Shown here: positions 1 to 11,462 of the stretch, one piece after another
Numbering within the stretch: the first letter of the stretch is position 1
Layout: every line of letters begins with the position of its first letter
Assembly (NCBI GenBank): GCA_030737835.1
Contig: CM060857.1
Coordinates: 4,736,946-4,800,945 of the forward strand
Direction: 5' to 3'
Source of the DNA: Acorus gramineus
Taxonomy: Eukaryota > Streptophyta > Magnoliopsida > Acorales > Acoraceae
Length of the DNA stretch: 64,000 nt
Translations under genes and position numbers: made by a program
The notes under the pieces: generated by a model
What the model was told of the DNA's origin: nothing
Databases searched by the model: none
The model's input: the letters and a program-made list of their open reading frames with translations, nothing else

Positions 1-159
1 AGAAGGTGACATTTTGAATCACCTATTAAAAAGAAAAATAAAATTACCAAGAGATTAGAAAAATAACAATTTTTGAAAACAAATAAATCTTAAGACATCC
101 ATTAAAAGTTTATTCGTAGCATAATTAGATGTTGATAAAGAATATTTACATGCAATATA

Positions 160-1415
160 ATAAATCCAACCTCCCAGAAGAAGCCTTCTCTGTTGGCAAG
201 CTGGGCTTAACAAATTGCCCACCTTGTCTCGACTGAAAAGGATGGGTCTAGTAATCTCTGATTGCTGTCCACTTTGTTCTTCAAGTGCTGGAAATGTAGA
301 TCACCTTTTTCTTCATTGTGGCTATTCGGCCTATATTTGGGCCTCCCTTATTAAGAAGCTGCGAGTAGTCTGAGTGCGACAGCTTTCTCTCGTCAACCAT
401 TTCGTATGGTTCTCTTCCAACGGCGTCACCGCAACAGAAAAAAAGATCTTGCGCTTCCTCCTTGCTCAAGTGATATGGGCCATTTGGATAGAAAGGAATA
501 ATAGAATATTTTCTTACACTCATTGCTCTAAAACTGATTTGGTCCGCTCAATTATAGCTGCTACAAGGCGGGCTTTTGTTGGACATCACTTTGTTGACAT
601 CATCTCTCCCCTCTCAAATTAACTTTCAGAAGTATTCAACATTTCCCTGGAAGAAAAGATGAAGTGTACCATAGATGTGATTTGGAATCCTCCTTCGGAT
701 GGCTGGCTCAAAGTGAACTCAGACGGTTCGAAGTCGGATGATCGCTATGCCTATGGAGCAATTGTTAGAGACCACGGTGTTGCTTGCTTGAAGGCACTAT
801 CTGCTCGGGTGCGAGCAGCATCCATCAATATTTTGGAGCTCAAAGGGTTGGTTGAACGTCTCCGGCTTTGCTCCACATTCCAAACTAAACAAATTTGGTT
901 AGAATCTGACTCCACTATGGTGGTTGCCTGGGTTTCTGGTCATGGTTCCCCCCCTTGGACTGCTTTGAGGGATATTCGAGCCTTTCATACATTAGTGGCT
1001 GAGTTGAAGGATTGGAAAATAACCCATGTTTACATGGAAGGAAATTGAACAGCAGATCTCTTGGCTGCTCATCAATCTCTTATGGGAATCACAATTTTTT
1101 ATCCCTCTTGCATCTGGCCTGAATTAGCGCAAATTCTTCAAGAGGATGGCACAGGGCAGGTCCAAATCCGTTGCTATTGACTTGCTGTTGGGTGGGACTG
1201 CCTCCACAACTTCATCCCCAAAAGTAACATTGTTGTGTTGTAGAAAACACCAGTAATTTGTACTCTGTTTTCTTTTTTTCCAGTTCATGTCTGGTCAACT
1301 CCATGTCACCAGCACCTTTTGCTTCTTTTGCTTTTACTTCCCCTAACACCATGTATAGTTTAAGAAAATGAATGATATGCTCAACTTATAAAGCAAAAAA
1401 AAATAATATAATAAA
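160..1415 (+). mobile_element. 5'-truncated L1-type LINE with RNase H tail
   Basis: Only the 3' end of a non-LTR retrotransposon ORF2 remains. At about 165-375 the translation has the cysteine-histidine motif found after plant LINE reverse transcriptases (zf-RVT): CPLC, then HLFLHC, preceded by a WQAGLNKLPTLSRLKR-like stretch. At 374-622 comes the usual spacer with the WAIWIERNNRIF signature. An RNase H domain follows at 659-1100. The tail ends in an A-rich run at 1396-1410. The 5' part, with endonuclease and most of the reverse transcriptase, is absent. Stops and a frame change separate the three blocks, so the copy is dead. The same domain order is seen at 5030-6615, so the two are related. 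Confidence 0.85.
659..1130 (+). pseudogene. LINE ORF2 C-terminal RNase H domain, broken
   Basis: The frame opens with WLKVNSDGS, which holds the first catalytic Asp of RNase H. It continues with LELKGL (the catalytic Glu) and WLESDSTMVVAW (second Asp). The motif expected at the end, EGN then xADLLA, is interrupted by an in-frame TGA at 1046-1048, after which TADLLAAHQ resumes in the same frame. In LINEs this domain degrades the RNA of the RNA-DNA hybrid during target-primed reverse transcription. This copy cannot give a full domain. Confidence 0.8.
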
Positions 1416-1798
1416 TCATAAAAGGGACTAAAGAGGAACAAATCTTTTAAATCTGGAGACTAAAACAAAAATATAAAGGAGTGAGAGATCGATCATTAAA
1501 TCCTATGGTTTATGGGGACTTAAAAATAAAAAACCCAATTATTTTATATAATTTGGTTGTTATTTTACAATGATAAATAAGTTAAATATAGAATATAACC
1601 AAATGAAGTTCATATAGAGTTCAAACAAATATTAAATTGGTGCAATCTTTTTAGGTGAGAATCTTTTCACCTAAACTTTTTTTTCGGTGGAGTAGTTCTT
1701 ACCCTTATTTAGTTTTATTTATCTTCCAAGCCCACAAACCTTCCTTCCCATTATACTTAATATATATATATATATATATAGGCTAACAAATGTTACAC
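1416..1798. other. AT-rich spacer
   Basis: No gene is visible. The stretch has A/T-rich sequence and a (TA)n run near 1758-1780. It ends with the TACAC target-site copy (1794-1798) of the Ty3 element that follows. Confidence 0.6.
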
Positions 1799-3906
1799 TG
1801 ATACAGACATCATAGCCACACATTATATGGACAGACGAGATCAGATGGACCAGAAAAAGAGAAGACATCTTGATCGATTGGGAGCAGTGTAACTTGAAAT
1901 GGCCATAACTTTTAAACAATAGATCAGAATTGCTATTATAATATGTACTTGGGTTCGATTCTTTTCATGACTTACTTGCTATTGATCCATACTTTATTAG
2001 TGTCTTGGAGAATATTAGTGCAGGCAAGCTTACAAATTTTCTCCTTCATGATAGATTCCTCTTTCGAGAGAACCAATTATATGTGCCAGATTGTAGCTTA
2101 CGACTCAAGCTCATTGCTGAGTTACATGGGGACGGCCACATGGGGAGAGATAAGACCCTTCATCTGATTTCGAGTTCTTATTATTGGCCATCCTTGCGTC
2201 ATGTGGTTGTGAGATTTGTTGACGGATGTCGAATCTGTCAAGTTTCCAAATCTTTACACCCCTTTGCCTATTCTAGACTAGCCATGGACCAATGTGAGCA
2301 TGGAGTTCTTTCTAGGTCTTCTGCGTACCCAACGCGGCGTAGACTCCATCTTTGTGGTGGTCGATCGTTTCTCCAAGATGGCACACTTTATTGCTTGAAA
2401 GAAGACCAATCATACTATGCATGTTGGGCAGCTTTACTTTCGAGAGGTGTATTGTCTGCATGGATTACATCTATCCATTGTCTCTGATAGAGATATGCGC
2501 TTTCTTAGCCACTTTTGACGGATCTTGTGGGAGTTGGCTCATACAAAACTCGATTTCAACAATGCATATCATTCTCAAACTGATGGGCAAACAAAGGTGG
2601 TGAATCAGTCCCTCGGCTCTATACTTCATTGTCTCGTAGGAGATAAGTTTAAGACATGGGATCAAAAACTTTACCAAGCAGAGTTCGCTTTCAATCGATC
2701 GGTGAATCGTAGCAGAGGCCTCAGTCCTTTCTATGTTGTCTACGGTCTTCTTCCGAGATCACCACTTGATCTCACACCGATCCCAGATTTGAAGCGCGTC
2801 CATGGCAAGGCCGAAGGCCTGATCACTCAGCTCTAGCAAATTCACAACGACACTTAGCAAAACCTCCATGACATTACAGCTAAATACAAACAAATTGCTG
2901 ATAAAAAACGTCGTCTTGTTGAATTCGATGTTGGTGATTATGTTTGGGCTGTGTTAACCAAGAATCGGTTCCCAACAGGAGAGTATAATAAGCTTGCTGC
3001 CCACAAGATTGGTCCCCTACAATTTTTGAAGAAGATCAATCCCAATGCTTATCTGTTGTAGCTCCCAAGCCACATTCGCACAGTTGATGTCTTCAATGTC
3101 AAGCCCCTTGTTCCATAAAGGGCGACAGTTCCAGTGATGACGATCTGAATTCGATGGTGAATTCTCTCCAACCTGGGGAGGATGATGCAGATATCATAGC
3201 CACATATTATATGGACGGACAAAATCAGATGGACCAGAAAAAGAGATGACATCTTGATTCACTGGAAATGGCTATAAGTTTCAGACCGTAGATTGGAATT
3301 GCTATTATAATATGTCCACACATTCGTATTGACGAACCCTACAGGAGTAGTGGCCATGCCACTACGCAATTTTTGAAGCATTATGAGATTGTCTTGGGGG
3401 TAAAATCGACGGTTGAAAGTTATTTTTACTATTTTTAGCAGTTTTAAGTTTGTTAGGATTTTTATTCCTTTATTTTAGTTTCCATATTTATATTTGAATT
3501 TCAAATATTGATTTGAATTCGAATTTGAATATTAGTTAGGATTAAATAAGGATATAGTTGTTATTTTACAGATTTAGATAATCTGTTAGAATCGTAGTTT
3601 ACATTTAGATAATCAGTTGCGATCCTAATCTGTTAAGGATTATCTATTCTATAAATAGGCCTGTAAACCAATTGATTATTGAGATTATTAATTATTTGAG
3701 TTATTATTTTCCCTTTATTTTTGTTATTCGTGGTGAATATCAACTACGCAAAATCCCAATCATCTAGTATTTCTGAAGAAATCAACCGATCATTGAAGCC
3801 CAACGCCCTGTCATTCTTCTTAAAAATTCAATAGTGCCGCTGGAGCATGCCAATTTCATTCCCCTTTGATTGAATCCGCAGAAGAACGTATTTGTATGCT
3901 ACATCA
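1799..3906 (+). mobile_element. Internally deleted Ty3/gypsy element (fossil)
   Basis: A Ty3/gypsy element flanked by a perfect 5-bp target duplication, TACAC (1794-1798 and 3907-3911). It keeps a short piece of 5' LTR (1799 to about 1945) and integrase sequence (about 1985-3080). The integrase part includes the zinc-binding region with HGDGHMGRDKT and CRICQVSK, then the HSQTDGQTKVVNQSLG and FAFNRSVNRS motifs typical of plant chromoviruses. A purine-rich tract at about 3172-3182 precedes the 3' LTR (3183-3906, termini TGATG/CATCA). Gag, protease, RT and RNase H are absent. It is broken, with several interruptions. A relative lies on the minus strand at 17061-17920 plus 13131-13778. Confidence 0.85.
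3183..3906 (+). repeat. 3' LTR of the deleted Ty3 element
   Basis: The 724-bp LTR starts TGATGCAGATATC right after a purine tract and ends in CATCA. TSD copies bound the element at 1794 and 3907. Its first ~140 bp match 1799-1945, the remaining piece of the 5' LTR. A TATA box (TATAAATAG) lies at 3650-3658. Confidence 0.8.
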
Positions 3907-5029
3907 TACACCAAATAAAACTTTTGGATTATTTTATGATTTCATTCCCTGTCAAAAGCATAAAACATTAAAGCATTAACATAACATAATCAAATATACA
4001 ACACTAGAGGGTCCCCATACAACTATATCATCTTCACGAAAAAACAACTATATGGTCCGCACCCACCAGTCCCCACACCATCTTCATAAAAAAAAAAAAT
4101 GGTCCCCAGTCACCACATATTCTACTAAAATAAGACCACCAATTAAAAAGAGAGAGAGAGTGATGGATTTCATACCTATGAATCCCCAAACAAATTGATT
4201 TTGTTTTTTCTTGTTTGGATGCAAATAGCAAGTGAGCAAACCCTAAATTCCCATTTTAAATTTTTGACTTTTTGTTCTTTTAAGGAAAAAGTGAGGGCTT
4301 TTCAGCTTTTGTTAATGTTTTTTAAAAAAAAAACTGAAAAGGTTTCGAGGGTTTGAAACAATTGCAATGCATTTTAATCAAATAAATTCTTGACTGTGAG
4401 CGGTTTGACAAAACTGGCGGTTCGACCACCGGGTTGAATGAATTTGATGTTACAGCCCGGTTTTATATGAAGACTGTGTTTAGAGGTTTAACCGGACTTG
4501 AAACTAAACTGGTCAACAGGTTAACCAGTTCAACCTTCCACTCCGGTCTGAGTTTCAAAACATTGCTATTAAATGTAAGTGTAAAGATCCACTTCAACAA
4601 TATCTGACAAATTTCTTATGCAACACATGACAATCTTACAAACAACTGTACTTCAAACATCGTTGGACAGTTGACCTTACATGGCTTATATAACATAGGT
4701 AATTTTTCAAAGCCCAGCGATCCCTCTCCCTATCTGTCAAAGTTGTACATCCCAATAAAACAGATGTCCACCAATTGATTTATGTGTCAATGTTGAAGTG
4801 TACGAGTTTCTATGGAAGATAAATTAAGTGTCCTGATAATGCCTGGATAATGCCTGGATAAATTAAATAGGCCGTTGATATATATATTTCTCGTGTGATA
4901 GTGTTATGTTTTTGTCATGATCTGAGGTTTGTTTTGGCTTCTATTAATATTCATCAATTCTTACGAGAGCGACACGAATACCAACAATTAATGGTTTAAA
5001 GAGGGATAAATAACATACTAACAAGATGG
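3907..5029. other. Spacer with dispersed-repeat sequence
   Basis: No gene is recognised. From 4398 to 4565 the sequence is rich in CCGGTTT/GGTTCGACC/TTAACC-type words. These are common in plant dispersed repeats, but I cannot assign a family. The rest is AT-rich. Confidence 0.4.
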
Positions 5030-6615
5030 TGAACCAGGTTCTTGATCTTCAATGGTCAGTCCACAAATCTTTGGTTTGGCCCATGGATAAATGGTCAAAG
5101 TCTGAAGCAGAAGCTTGGGAGGGTTACTTATGACTGGGGTCCACCACAGTCAGCCACGGTGTCTAAGTTTATACGTAACGTCCAATGGACGAAGCCCTCA
5201 AGAAGTATGGGAGAGCTTGATATGATATGGGATGAGATTATGCAGCTGGATGTCGGGGGTATTGGGCCTGACCTTCTCATCTGGTATCCGACCAAGATAG
5301 GGCATCTAGGCTTAACAGAGGCTTGGAAAGAAGTACGTTCGCATGGGCATGATGTGATCTGGTCGAAGTGGTTATGGCAGCCTATTCAAACACCAAAGCA
5401 TTGTCTTTGTGCTTGGCAAGCCTTCCAAAACAAACTTCCTACTCTTATAAGGTTGAACTGAAGGGGACTTGTTCAATCTGTTGTCTGCTCCTTGGGCACA
5501 GCGGGTAATGAAGATGTAGATCGCCTCTTCCTTAGCTGCTGTTACTCTAGATTTATCTGGATTAAGCTATTTCGAGATCTTCTGATAAGATGCCCCCCTC
5601 CTTGTACTTTGATCTCCTTTCCAAATTAGTTGGCCACAAATCTCACCGACCCATTTAGGAAGGAGATTGCATATCTGATCATCTCCATCACCTTTTGGTT
5701 CTTGTGGACAGAGAGAAATAATAGGATCTTCTCGAGGAAGCATCATCATAAAATGGTGACACTGAAAAAAGATCAAGCAGTGCATAAAGGAGAGGGCCCT
5801 CTATAAAGCCTTTCAAGTCCCTTCCACAGTAGAGGTACAACCCATAGCTGCGTCCTTTGGCTTGAATATAGAAGAGAAGGCAATCGTTACCTCATTAGTT
5901 ATCTAGTCTGCTCCCCAAGATGATTGGCTAAAACTCAACACTGACGGGTCACTGTCAGATGATCGAGGTGGTTATGGGGCGATCATCCGTAATAACTTGT
6001 TGGAACGATTGCCAGTTGAAGTTCTCATTGGCTTAGCAGGCCGTCTTGATCTGCCATCTATAAACTTGTTGGAACTAAAGGCCATTGAGAAGGGTGCATG
6101 GATTGGCATATCCATCAGTGCCTCAAAGCTTTGGATAGAATCGGACTCCACCATGGCCTTGGCATGGCTTCGAGGTAGAGGTCAAGTTCCTTGGTCTGCT
6201 ATCCGGTCTATTAGGAAGACTCATCAAGGACTGGACGTACTGGCATGTTGGAAAGCTATACAAATCCAAAGGGAAGGTAACAGCTCTGTGGATCTGCTCG
6301 CTTCCCGTCAGTCCTCAAGGGGAGAAACTTTCCTTCTCCCACATCAGCTATGGGAAGAGCTCCGCACTGCTATCCAGCAAGACAGCCTAATGAAGGGTTA
6401 TATTCATACACGTTAGGCCTTTGTCGTGGAGGAATCATGGTCCCCTTTATTTTTGTGAATTAGAAGACATTGGTGCATTGTAAACAGGGGATGATTGAAA
6501 TCTTGTTAATCAATCTCTCTTTTTTCCATTTTGACATCCTTTTTGTGCATTTGTAAAAATCACATCCTTACATAAATAGATAGTTTTGATTACAATAAAA
6601 AAAGAAAAAAAAGAT
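5030..6615 (+). mobile_element. 5'-truncated L1-type LINE with RNase H tail
   Basis: A second LINE 3' end. One open stretch, 5042-5461, encodes the region after the RT fingers and palm: LWFGPWINGQSL, LIWYPTKIGHLGL, then AWQAFQNKLPTLIRL. The zinc-knuckle region follows at about 5500-5580, and the WTERNNRIFS spacer at about 5695-5735. A long RNase H frame ends at 6416. An A-rich tail is at about 6596-6615. The 5' part is missing, and the blocks are separated by stops and frame changes. Domain order matches the copy at 160-1415. Confidence 0.85.
5925..6416 (+). pseudogene. LINE RNase H domain with catalytic residues present
   Basis: This is the best preserved RNase H tail in the window. It has WLKLNTDGS (first Asp), LELKAIEKG (Glu), LWIESDSTMALAWL (second Asp), then EGNSSVDLLASRQ (last Asp) and the stop at 6414-6416. 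All four expected acidic positions can be read in one frame. It is still only the C-terminal remnant of an ORF2, with no start of its own, so I do not call it a gene. Confidence 0.75.
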
Positions 6616-7748
6616 GGTAAACGAAAAACTGAAACATACGATCAATTTGACATTCATTTTCATTTTGTTTCTATTAAAATGTTCATGTTAAAAATCTTTG
6701 GAATCACACATGATCCATTCATGTAACTAACCATCCGCATAAACATTTTAGATTTTTCTTTCTCATGAATTTTTGGAAACGTGAAATTCCCTTTCTAGAC
6801 TAAAATTATCAAATTCAAGAATTCAACGAGTTTCGTATGGAGTTAAAGAGTTATTCAATTAGAAAAAAGACGTGGATTTTCTTCTTCCGTTGTGAATAGT
6901 CAGAACCTTTGTTGCCGCCACTCGGTCCCACCACAATCATCGCCCAACCTCACCTCCTCCCCACTTTTTTCCACACGTTTTTCTTGATAAACAGCACCCT
7001 ACATCCTTCCCCGAGGCCCCACCCCACCAGATCCATCCCCCAAAAGAAAACAAATATAAAACTAACTTCTAACCTCCCACCAGATCCTCCCTTATCTCCC
7101 AGCTCCCATGTCCCTCACACCCCTACCCACACAAAATTGACAAAACCAAACAAACAAACAAAAATCCTTTCCCAAAAATAACAGTCTATGGAAGACCCAC
7201 CCGTCCGACATTACCCTTCCCAACGTCATTCCTCAGACCACCTTTTAAATAAAAGAAAATGATATGTCTAGTCTCTTATGCATCTCCAATTACATGCATT
7301 GGAGATGCAGACTTAAAAATGATTTTTTTTAATTTTTTTTTATTAAAATATATGTTTTTATATGAAAATAAGCATATATTATTAAAATACATGTTTTTAT
7401 ATGAAATTAAGCATATATTAAGATACATTAATGTATTTTTTTCGCGTTGGAAAAAAAGATATTTTTTTTGCGTTATACACTGTAATAAAGTTTTATATAC
7501 TATGAAAACATATTATATACTACGCTATCATAATGTATGAGACTACAAAAAAAAAACTGAATGGATTAGCGTCCCTAAAAAAAACAAACATCTCCCTGAG
7601 AGATCACCCAAATCAATCCATGTTAGAAATTTATTCGTCCATATGAAAAAAAAAATAAACAAACAAAAAAACCCCCCATTGATCTATGAGCTCTATGATC
7701 CTATACAGATCCAAAACATCAAAATATACATATACAGAGCACTATAAC
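6616..7748. other. AT-rich spacer with a C-rich patch
   Basis: No gene is supported. A C-rich, purine-poor patch at 6909-7180 gives an open frame of Pro/Thr/His-rich sequence with no recognisable motif. A near-perfect palindrome lies at 7280-7308. A direct repeat of about 45 bp (TATGTTTTTATATGAAA-type) occurs twice at about 7347-7425. Confidence 0.4.
7280..7308. repeat. Short perfect palindrome
   Basis: GCATCTCCAAT (7280-7290) and ATTGGAGATGC (7298-7308) are perfect inverted repeats with a 7-nt spacer. The arms resemble terminal repeats of small plant MITEs, but no larger element is visible around them. Confidence 0.5.
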
Positions 7749-8639
7749 TGTTGTGCCTGTGTCATTTGGAGCGCTCTGTTTGAAAATTTTGGTACATAAT
7801 TTTTTTCCTAGAAGTTATGTATTCCTGATTTGGTATTTGGATTTGATTTTGTTAAAATCCAAGATGAAGAGGTTTAAATATGATTTTACTATGAGATGTC
7901 CAGTTTTGAGTTAGTTTTCGTACAAAAGTGGAATTAGATCAACTGGATTCCTGTAGTAAAAGTTATGGGTATTTCTTCAAGTATATCCCGGGGATGGAAA
8001 TCCTGGCAGCAGCCTTGCTCGATGTTTAGCTCTAACTTCGGAATAGCTGGAGGGATTATTTGATCTTGGCATAAACATGAAAGTTGTAGATAATCCTCTT
8101 GGATTATCAACGGTCTTGGAATTGTGCAATTCGGAGCTATATCAAGGAAGTTATGGCTGTTCCAGTGAAGCCTGTGCAGAATTTCCGGTCAAAGGGCGAC
8201 TTAGTAATTCCCCCTTAAGATATTTGTGATAAATATCTCTCTCTCTCTCTCCCCTCCCAAATCCCCACGTCGAATACCATTTTTCTTGTCTCTCTTTCTC
8301 TCATTCAAGCCTCAATGAGAATGAGATGGTGGTGGAGGAAGTGTTGGTGAAGGGTTGGTTCTTGTGTTGTTGTTGTTTGTTTCTTCCCTTCTCTCAAGCT
8401 CCCTCTCATGATCCCCCCCCCTGATTTTTCAGCTGAGGAGGAGGCTGAGGAGAGGCCGAGGAGGTGGTGGTGGTGGTGGTGGCAGTTGAGGTGGTCGCGG
8501 GTGCGTCGAGGGCCCCCGAACCTCCCCCTTTTGTTCCCCCTCCAAGGTGAGCTCCTCCCCTTCTTTTCTTGATTTTCTTGGCTTAAGGGGATGTTGGGGA
8601 GGTCATGCATGCTAGGTAGATAGGTTGGGGTGTGTGTGA

Positions 8640-9260
8640 GGGGTTGGGGAGGGTTAAAAAGAGGTTAGGATGGGCTGGGCGCGCGCTGGGCGCAGTCTGT
8701 GCGCGTGCGCGCGCAAGCGCGCGCGCAGGCAGGCGCTGGCAGGCCCAGTCGGGCGCGCAGACGCGCGCGGGCGCCTGCGCGCGGGTGCGCGGGTGCGCGC
8801 TGGTGCGCGCGGGTCCAGGCGCGAGCAGGGTGCGTGCGCGAGTGCTCGCGAGTGCGCGGTGGAGCGCGCGGGCATGCGCGCCAGCGTGCGCGCGCGCGGG
8901 CAGGGCGCCTGGGCATGCGCCTGGGAGCGGGGCAGGGGACCAGTGCGCGCGCGTGTGTGCGTGCGTGTGTTGGGGCGTGCGCGGGGTGCTGTGCGAGGGC
9001 GCGGGCTGGACGTGTAGTGCGCGCGGGCAAGCGCAAGCGTGCGCGTGCGTGCGACAGCGCGTCTGGGCGCGCGGGCAGGCGCGCGGTAGTGCGCCGATGG
9101 TGCTGGGGTGCGTGCGTGCGTGCGCATTCATGCGTGCGCATGCGGGGGGCCATACGTGTGGCTGCCCGAGTGTTCGGGTAGGTGTCGGGGCACTCGGACT
9201 GGCGTGCGTACGTGCGTGCTCGCATGCGTGCCAGCCCGTATGCATGCTTGTCCGAGTATT
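8640..9260 (+). other. CpG-rich alternating block in LTR A
   Basis: About 600 bp dominated by GCGCGC, GTGCGC and GCGTGC words, with almost no A or T. Several frames on both strands are open because stop codons need A and T, not because of coding. The block lies between the first intron-like GT (8547) and AG (9329) of the LTR. Equivalent blocks occur at about 14720-15320, 56990-57720 and 63090-63760. Confidence 0.75.
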
Positions 9261-9945
9261 GGGTATTTCTAATTATTTCTATGTGTAAATTGTGTTGTTT
9301 CTCACCAGTTGGATGCCCCTACCTTGCAGATCTCGTCGGATGGGATGCGCGAGGTCCCGAGTCGTAAGGTGAGTGGTTCGATTCCAATCTCCCCCCCCCC
9401 CCGTCTCTAGGGATGCGCTCAACCCGCATAGACGCGCATCGCGCATCGATGGGCCCCCCCGCCCCAGCTAAAATATGTAGATATTTTGCATGCTAGGGAT
9501 ATACATCCATGTATCGTGTATAGAGACCCGTACATGCCTGGACACCATGTCCTGTACTTAAAAGCCTTGATCTATGCATGATCAATATGATGTATCCATG
9601 CCACCTTAGACTTGTATGCTAGGGATATGCCCCCTAATGTTGAGGATAGAGGATATGCATGGTCCCTAGACCTATGTTTCATGCTAGGAAAGCCTCGACC
9701 TATGCATGTTCCCATTTAGTTTAATTTATTTAAATCACGATGGGATTATGTGATTATGCTATTGTAAGCATGCCTTAGAGAATATTATAACCTTGTGGTT
9801 ATGATATATGTCTCCCCGCATCTTAGTTATGCGCCCTGGAGGAATTCTTGAGAATTCATGACATTAGTACTGTTAGGAAGCGTTGTCGACGGATCCAAGA
9901 GGATCGTACGCGCGTGAGTAGGCTGTCTTCTCCTTATTGGTTGGG

Positions 9946-10535
9946 ATCCGTGTAGTACATCCCCGGTGTTAGACAGGCTATCCTGACAGAGGGCTCCCAT
10001 CAGTAGGCACCTCCTGATGTGTTTCGGACTGTGTTGAATCGTGGGAGTATACCAGGTAAGCTACGGAGCGGGGAGAGGCTACCGGTGGACCAAGGGTGAT
10101 TAACAGCCTAGTCAGTCCCAAAAGACCATGTCACCCCTTCGAGGGTGAGGGTGAGGGTGTGGTGGGTCGGCGATGTAACGACCCACTGGATTGTGTAGTT
10201 ACTCCTGTTTAGGGACTATGACTACGTTGAGGTTAATATGAGTGTGTTGGTTGCTGTTATGCATGTGTGTGATATCTCGATGAGCGAGTATCGAGAGTGG
10301 TGAGTTGAGGAGATCGGGTTGTAGATACTACCCGGGAGAGGGTTATTGAATGATGTCGCGAGTGTTGAATTGTTCTCCCCTTCGTTGGATCCGTGTAGTA
10401 CATCCCCGGCGTTAGACAGGCTATCCTGACAGAGGGCTCCCATCAGTAGGCACCTCCTGATGTGTTTCGGACTGTGCTGAATCGTGGGAGTATACCAGGT
10501 AAGCTACGGAGCGGGGAGAGGCTACCGGTGGACCA
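9946..10535 (+). repeat. Direct duplication inside LTR A
   Basis: About 150 bp beginning GGATCCGTGTAGTACATCCC occurs at 9946-10095 and again at about 10388-10535, nearly identical. The period is about 440 bp. Copies B and C carry the block once, so the duplication is specific to copy A. Confidence 0.75.
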
Positions 10536-10945
10536 GGGGTGTAGAGCAGTCTAAGTCTCTCCCAAAGTCCCAAAATATCTCCTTTCAGGAGTGAGGGTGT
10601 GGATGAGGCGAAGACGCGTCGTCTCGTGACCCATTCGTTGTTCGACTGTTCCCATAGATGTTGGGTCCGGTCTCGTGATGGATGTTGAAGGACATCGATG
10701 GGCGATTATCTAGATGTAGATGATCCAGTAGTGTTGAGTAGACCAGTAAATCCGGGTCTCTTCGACCGACAGCATGGTCTCTGGACCAATAAATCCGGGT
10801 CTCTTCGACAGACGGTATGGTCCCTAGACCAGTAAATCCGGATCTCTTTGACTGACGGTATGGTCTCTCCCCATAAGTCCCAAAAGACTCCCTCCGGGAG
10901 TGAGGGTGGGGGTGAGGTTGGTCGCGCCGCCGCGTGACCCAGTTA
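10114..10945 (+). other. Three copies of the two-hairpin module in LTR A
   Basis: Each copy starts with AGTCCCAAAA and has a short hairpin, a GTGAGGGTG run and, in the first copy, a clear second hairpin. Copy 1: CACCC 10132-10136 with GGGTG 10143-10147, then GTGGGTCG 10162-10169 with CGACCCAC 10179-10186. Copy 2: CTCC 10579-10582 with GGAG 10588-10591. Copy 3: ACTCCC 10887-10892 with GGGAGT 10896-10901. The second hairpin is less clear in copies 2 and 3. Confidence 0.6.
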
Positions 10946-11462
10946 TCCTTGGGTTTCTACCCATGTTTTTCCTTGAAAAAGGGAACTGATTATTGTATTG
11001 ATCTATAGAATGGTGATTGGTTTCCAGCCACTCACTGAGCTTGTAGCTCACCCCTCGCATACTGTTTCTTTTCAGGGGCAGTGTTGGGCGTGGAGCTGGA
11101 GCTTCCTGTGGCGTGGTCTTATGGGCGTGGAGCGTTCTGCCGGCGGGTGGCGTGTGAGAGGCTGTCAGCATTCCTAGAGTCATTTTATGCTTTGTAAATC
11201 GTGCATGTGGCACAGGTTGTATTTTCTTTGGTCTAGACTTGGCTTCCACAGGACATTAATTGTGTATTCGGGTCTGTAATAATGTTTTTGATTTACAAAC
11301 ATTGTTATATATTATGCTTCCGCTTTTCAGTCAGTTATCATTATCTTGCTTTGCCGCCTTGTGTATTGTTGTTGGTGTCCTTATTGACCTCAGGTATTGA
11401 TAGCTGATATTATATTTTATTATTGCCACGTCTCGGGGATGCCTGGTTCGCTGAACGTGGCA

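Larger units (their letters stand above)
7749..11462 (+). repeat. LTR copy A, Tekay-like chromovirus (fossil)
   Basis: This 3.7-kb copy aligns end to end with the LTRs at 13779 and 56207. It starts TGTTGTGCCTGTGTCATTT and ends in GTGGCA. In order it holds a U3-like region, a pyrimidine-rich leader, an intron-like GT at 8547, a CpG-rich block, an AG at 9328-9329, a second GT at 9369, copies of the two-hairpin module, and an AG at 11074-11075. It is longer than copy B mainly because about 440 bp is duplicated (9946-10535). No PBS follows the right end, and no target duplication is seen. It is therefore an isolated LTR or one rearranged by recombination. Confidence 0.8.

Noticed and set aside
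6909-7181. A 90-codon Pro/Thr-rich frame
   Set aside because: Arises from a C-rich, low-complexity patch; no motif, no promoter signal, no support.
8583-9288. Long open frames on both strands (up to ~220 codons) in the CpG-rich block
   Set aside because: Open in many frames at once because stop codons need A/T. The proteins would be Arg/Ala/Cys- or Ala/His/Pro-rich without domains. The block is in an LTR between intron-like sites.
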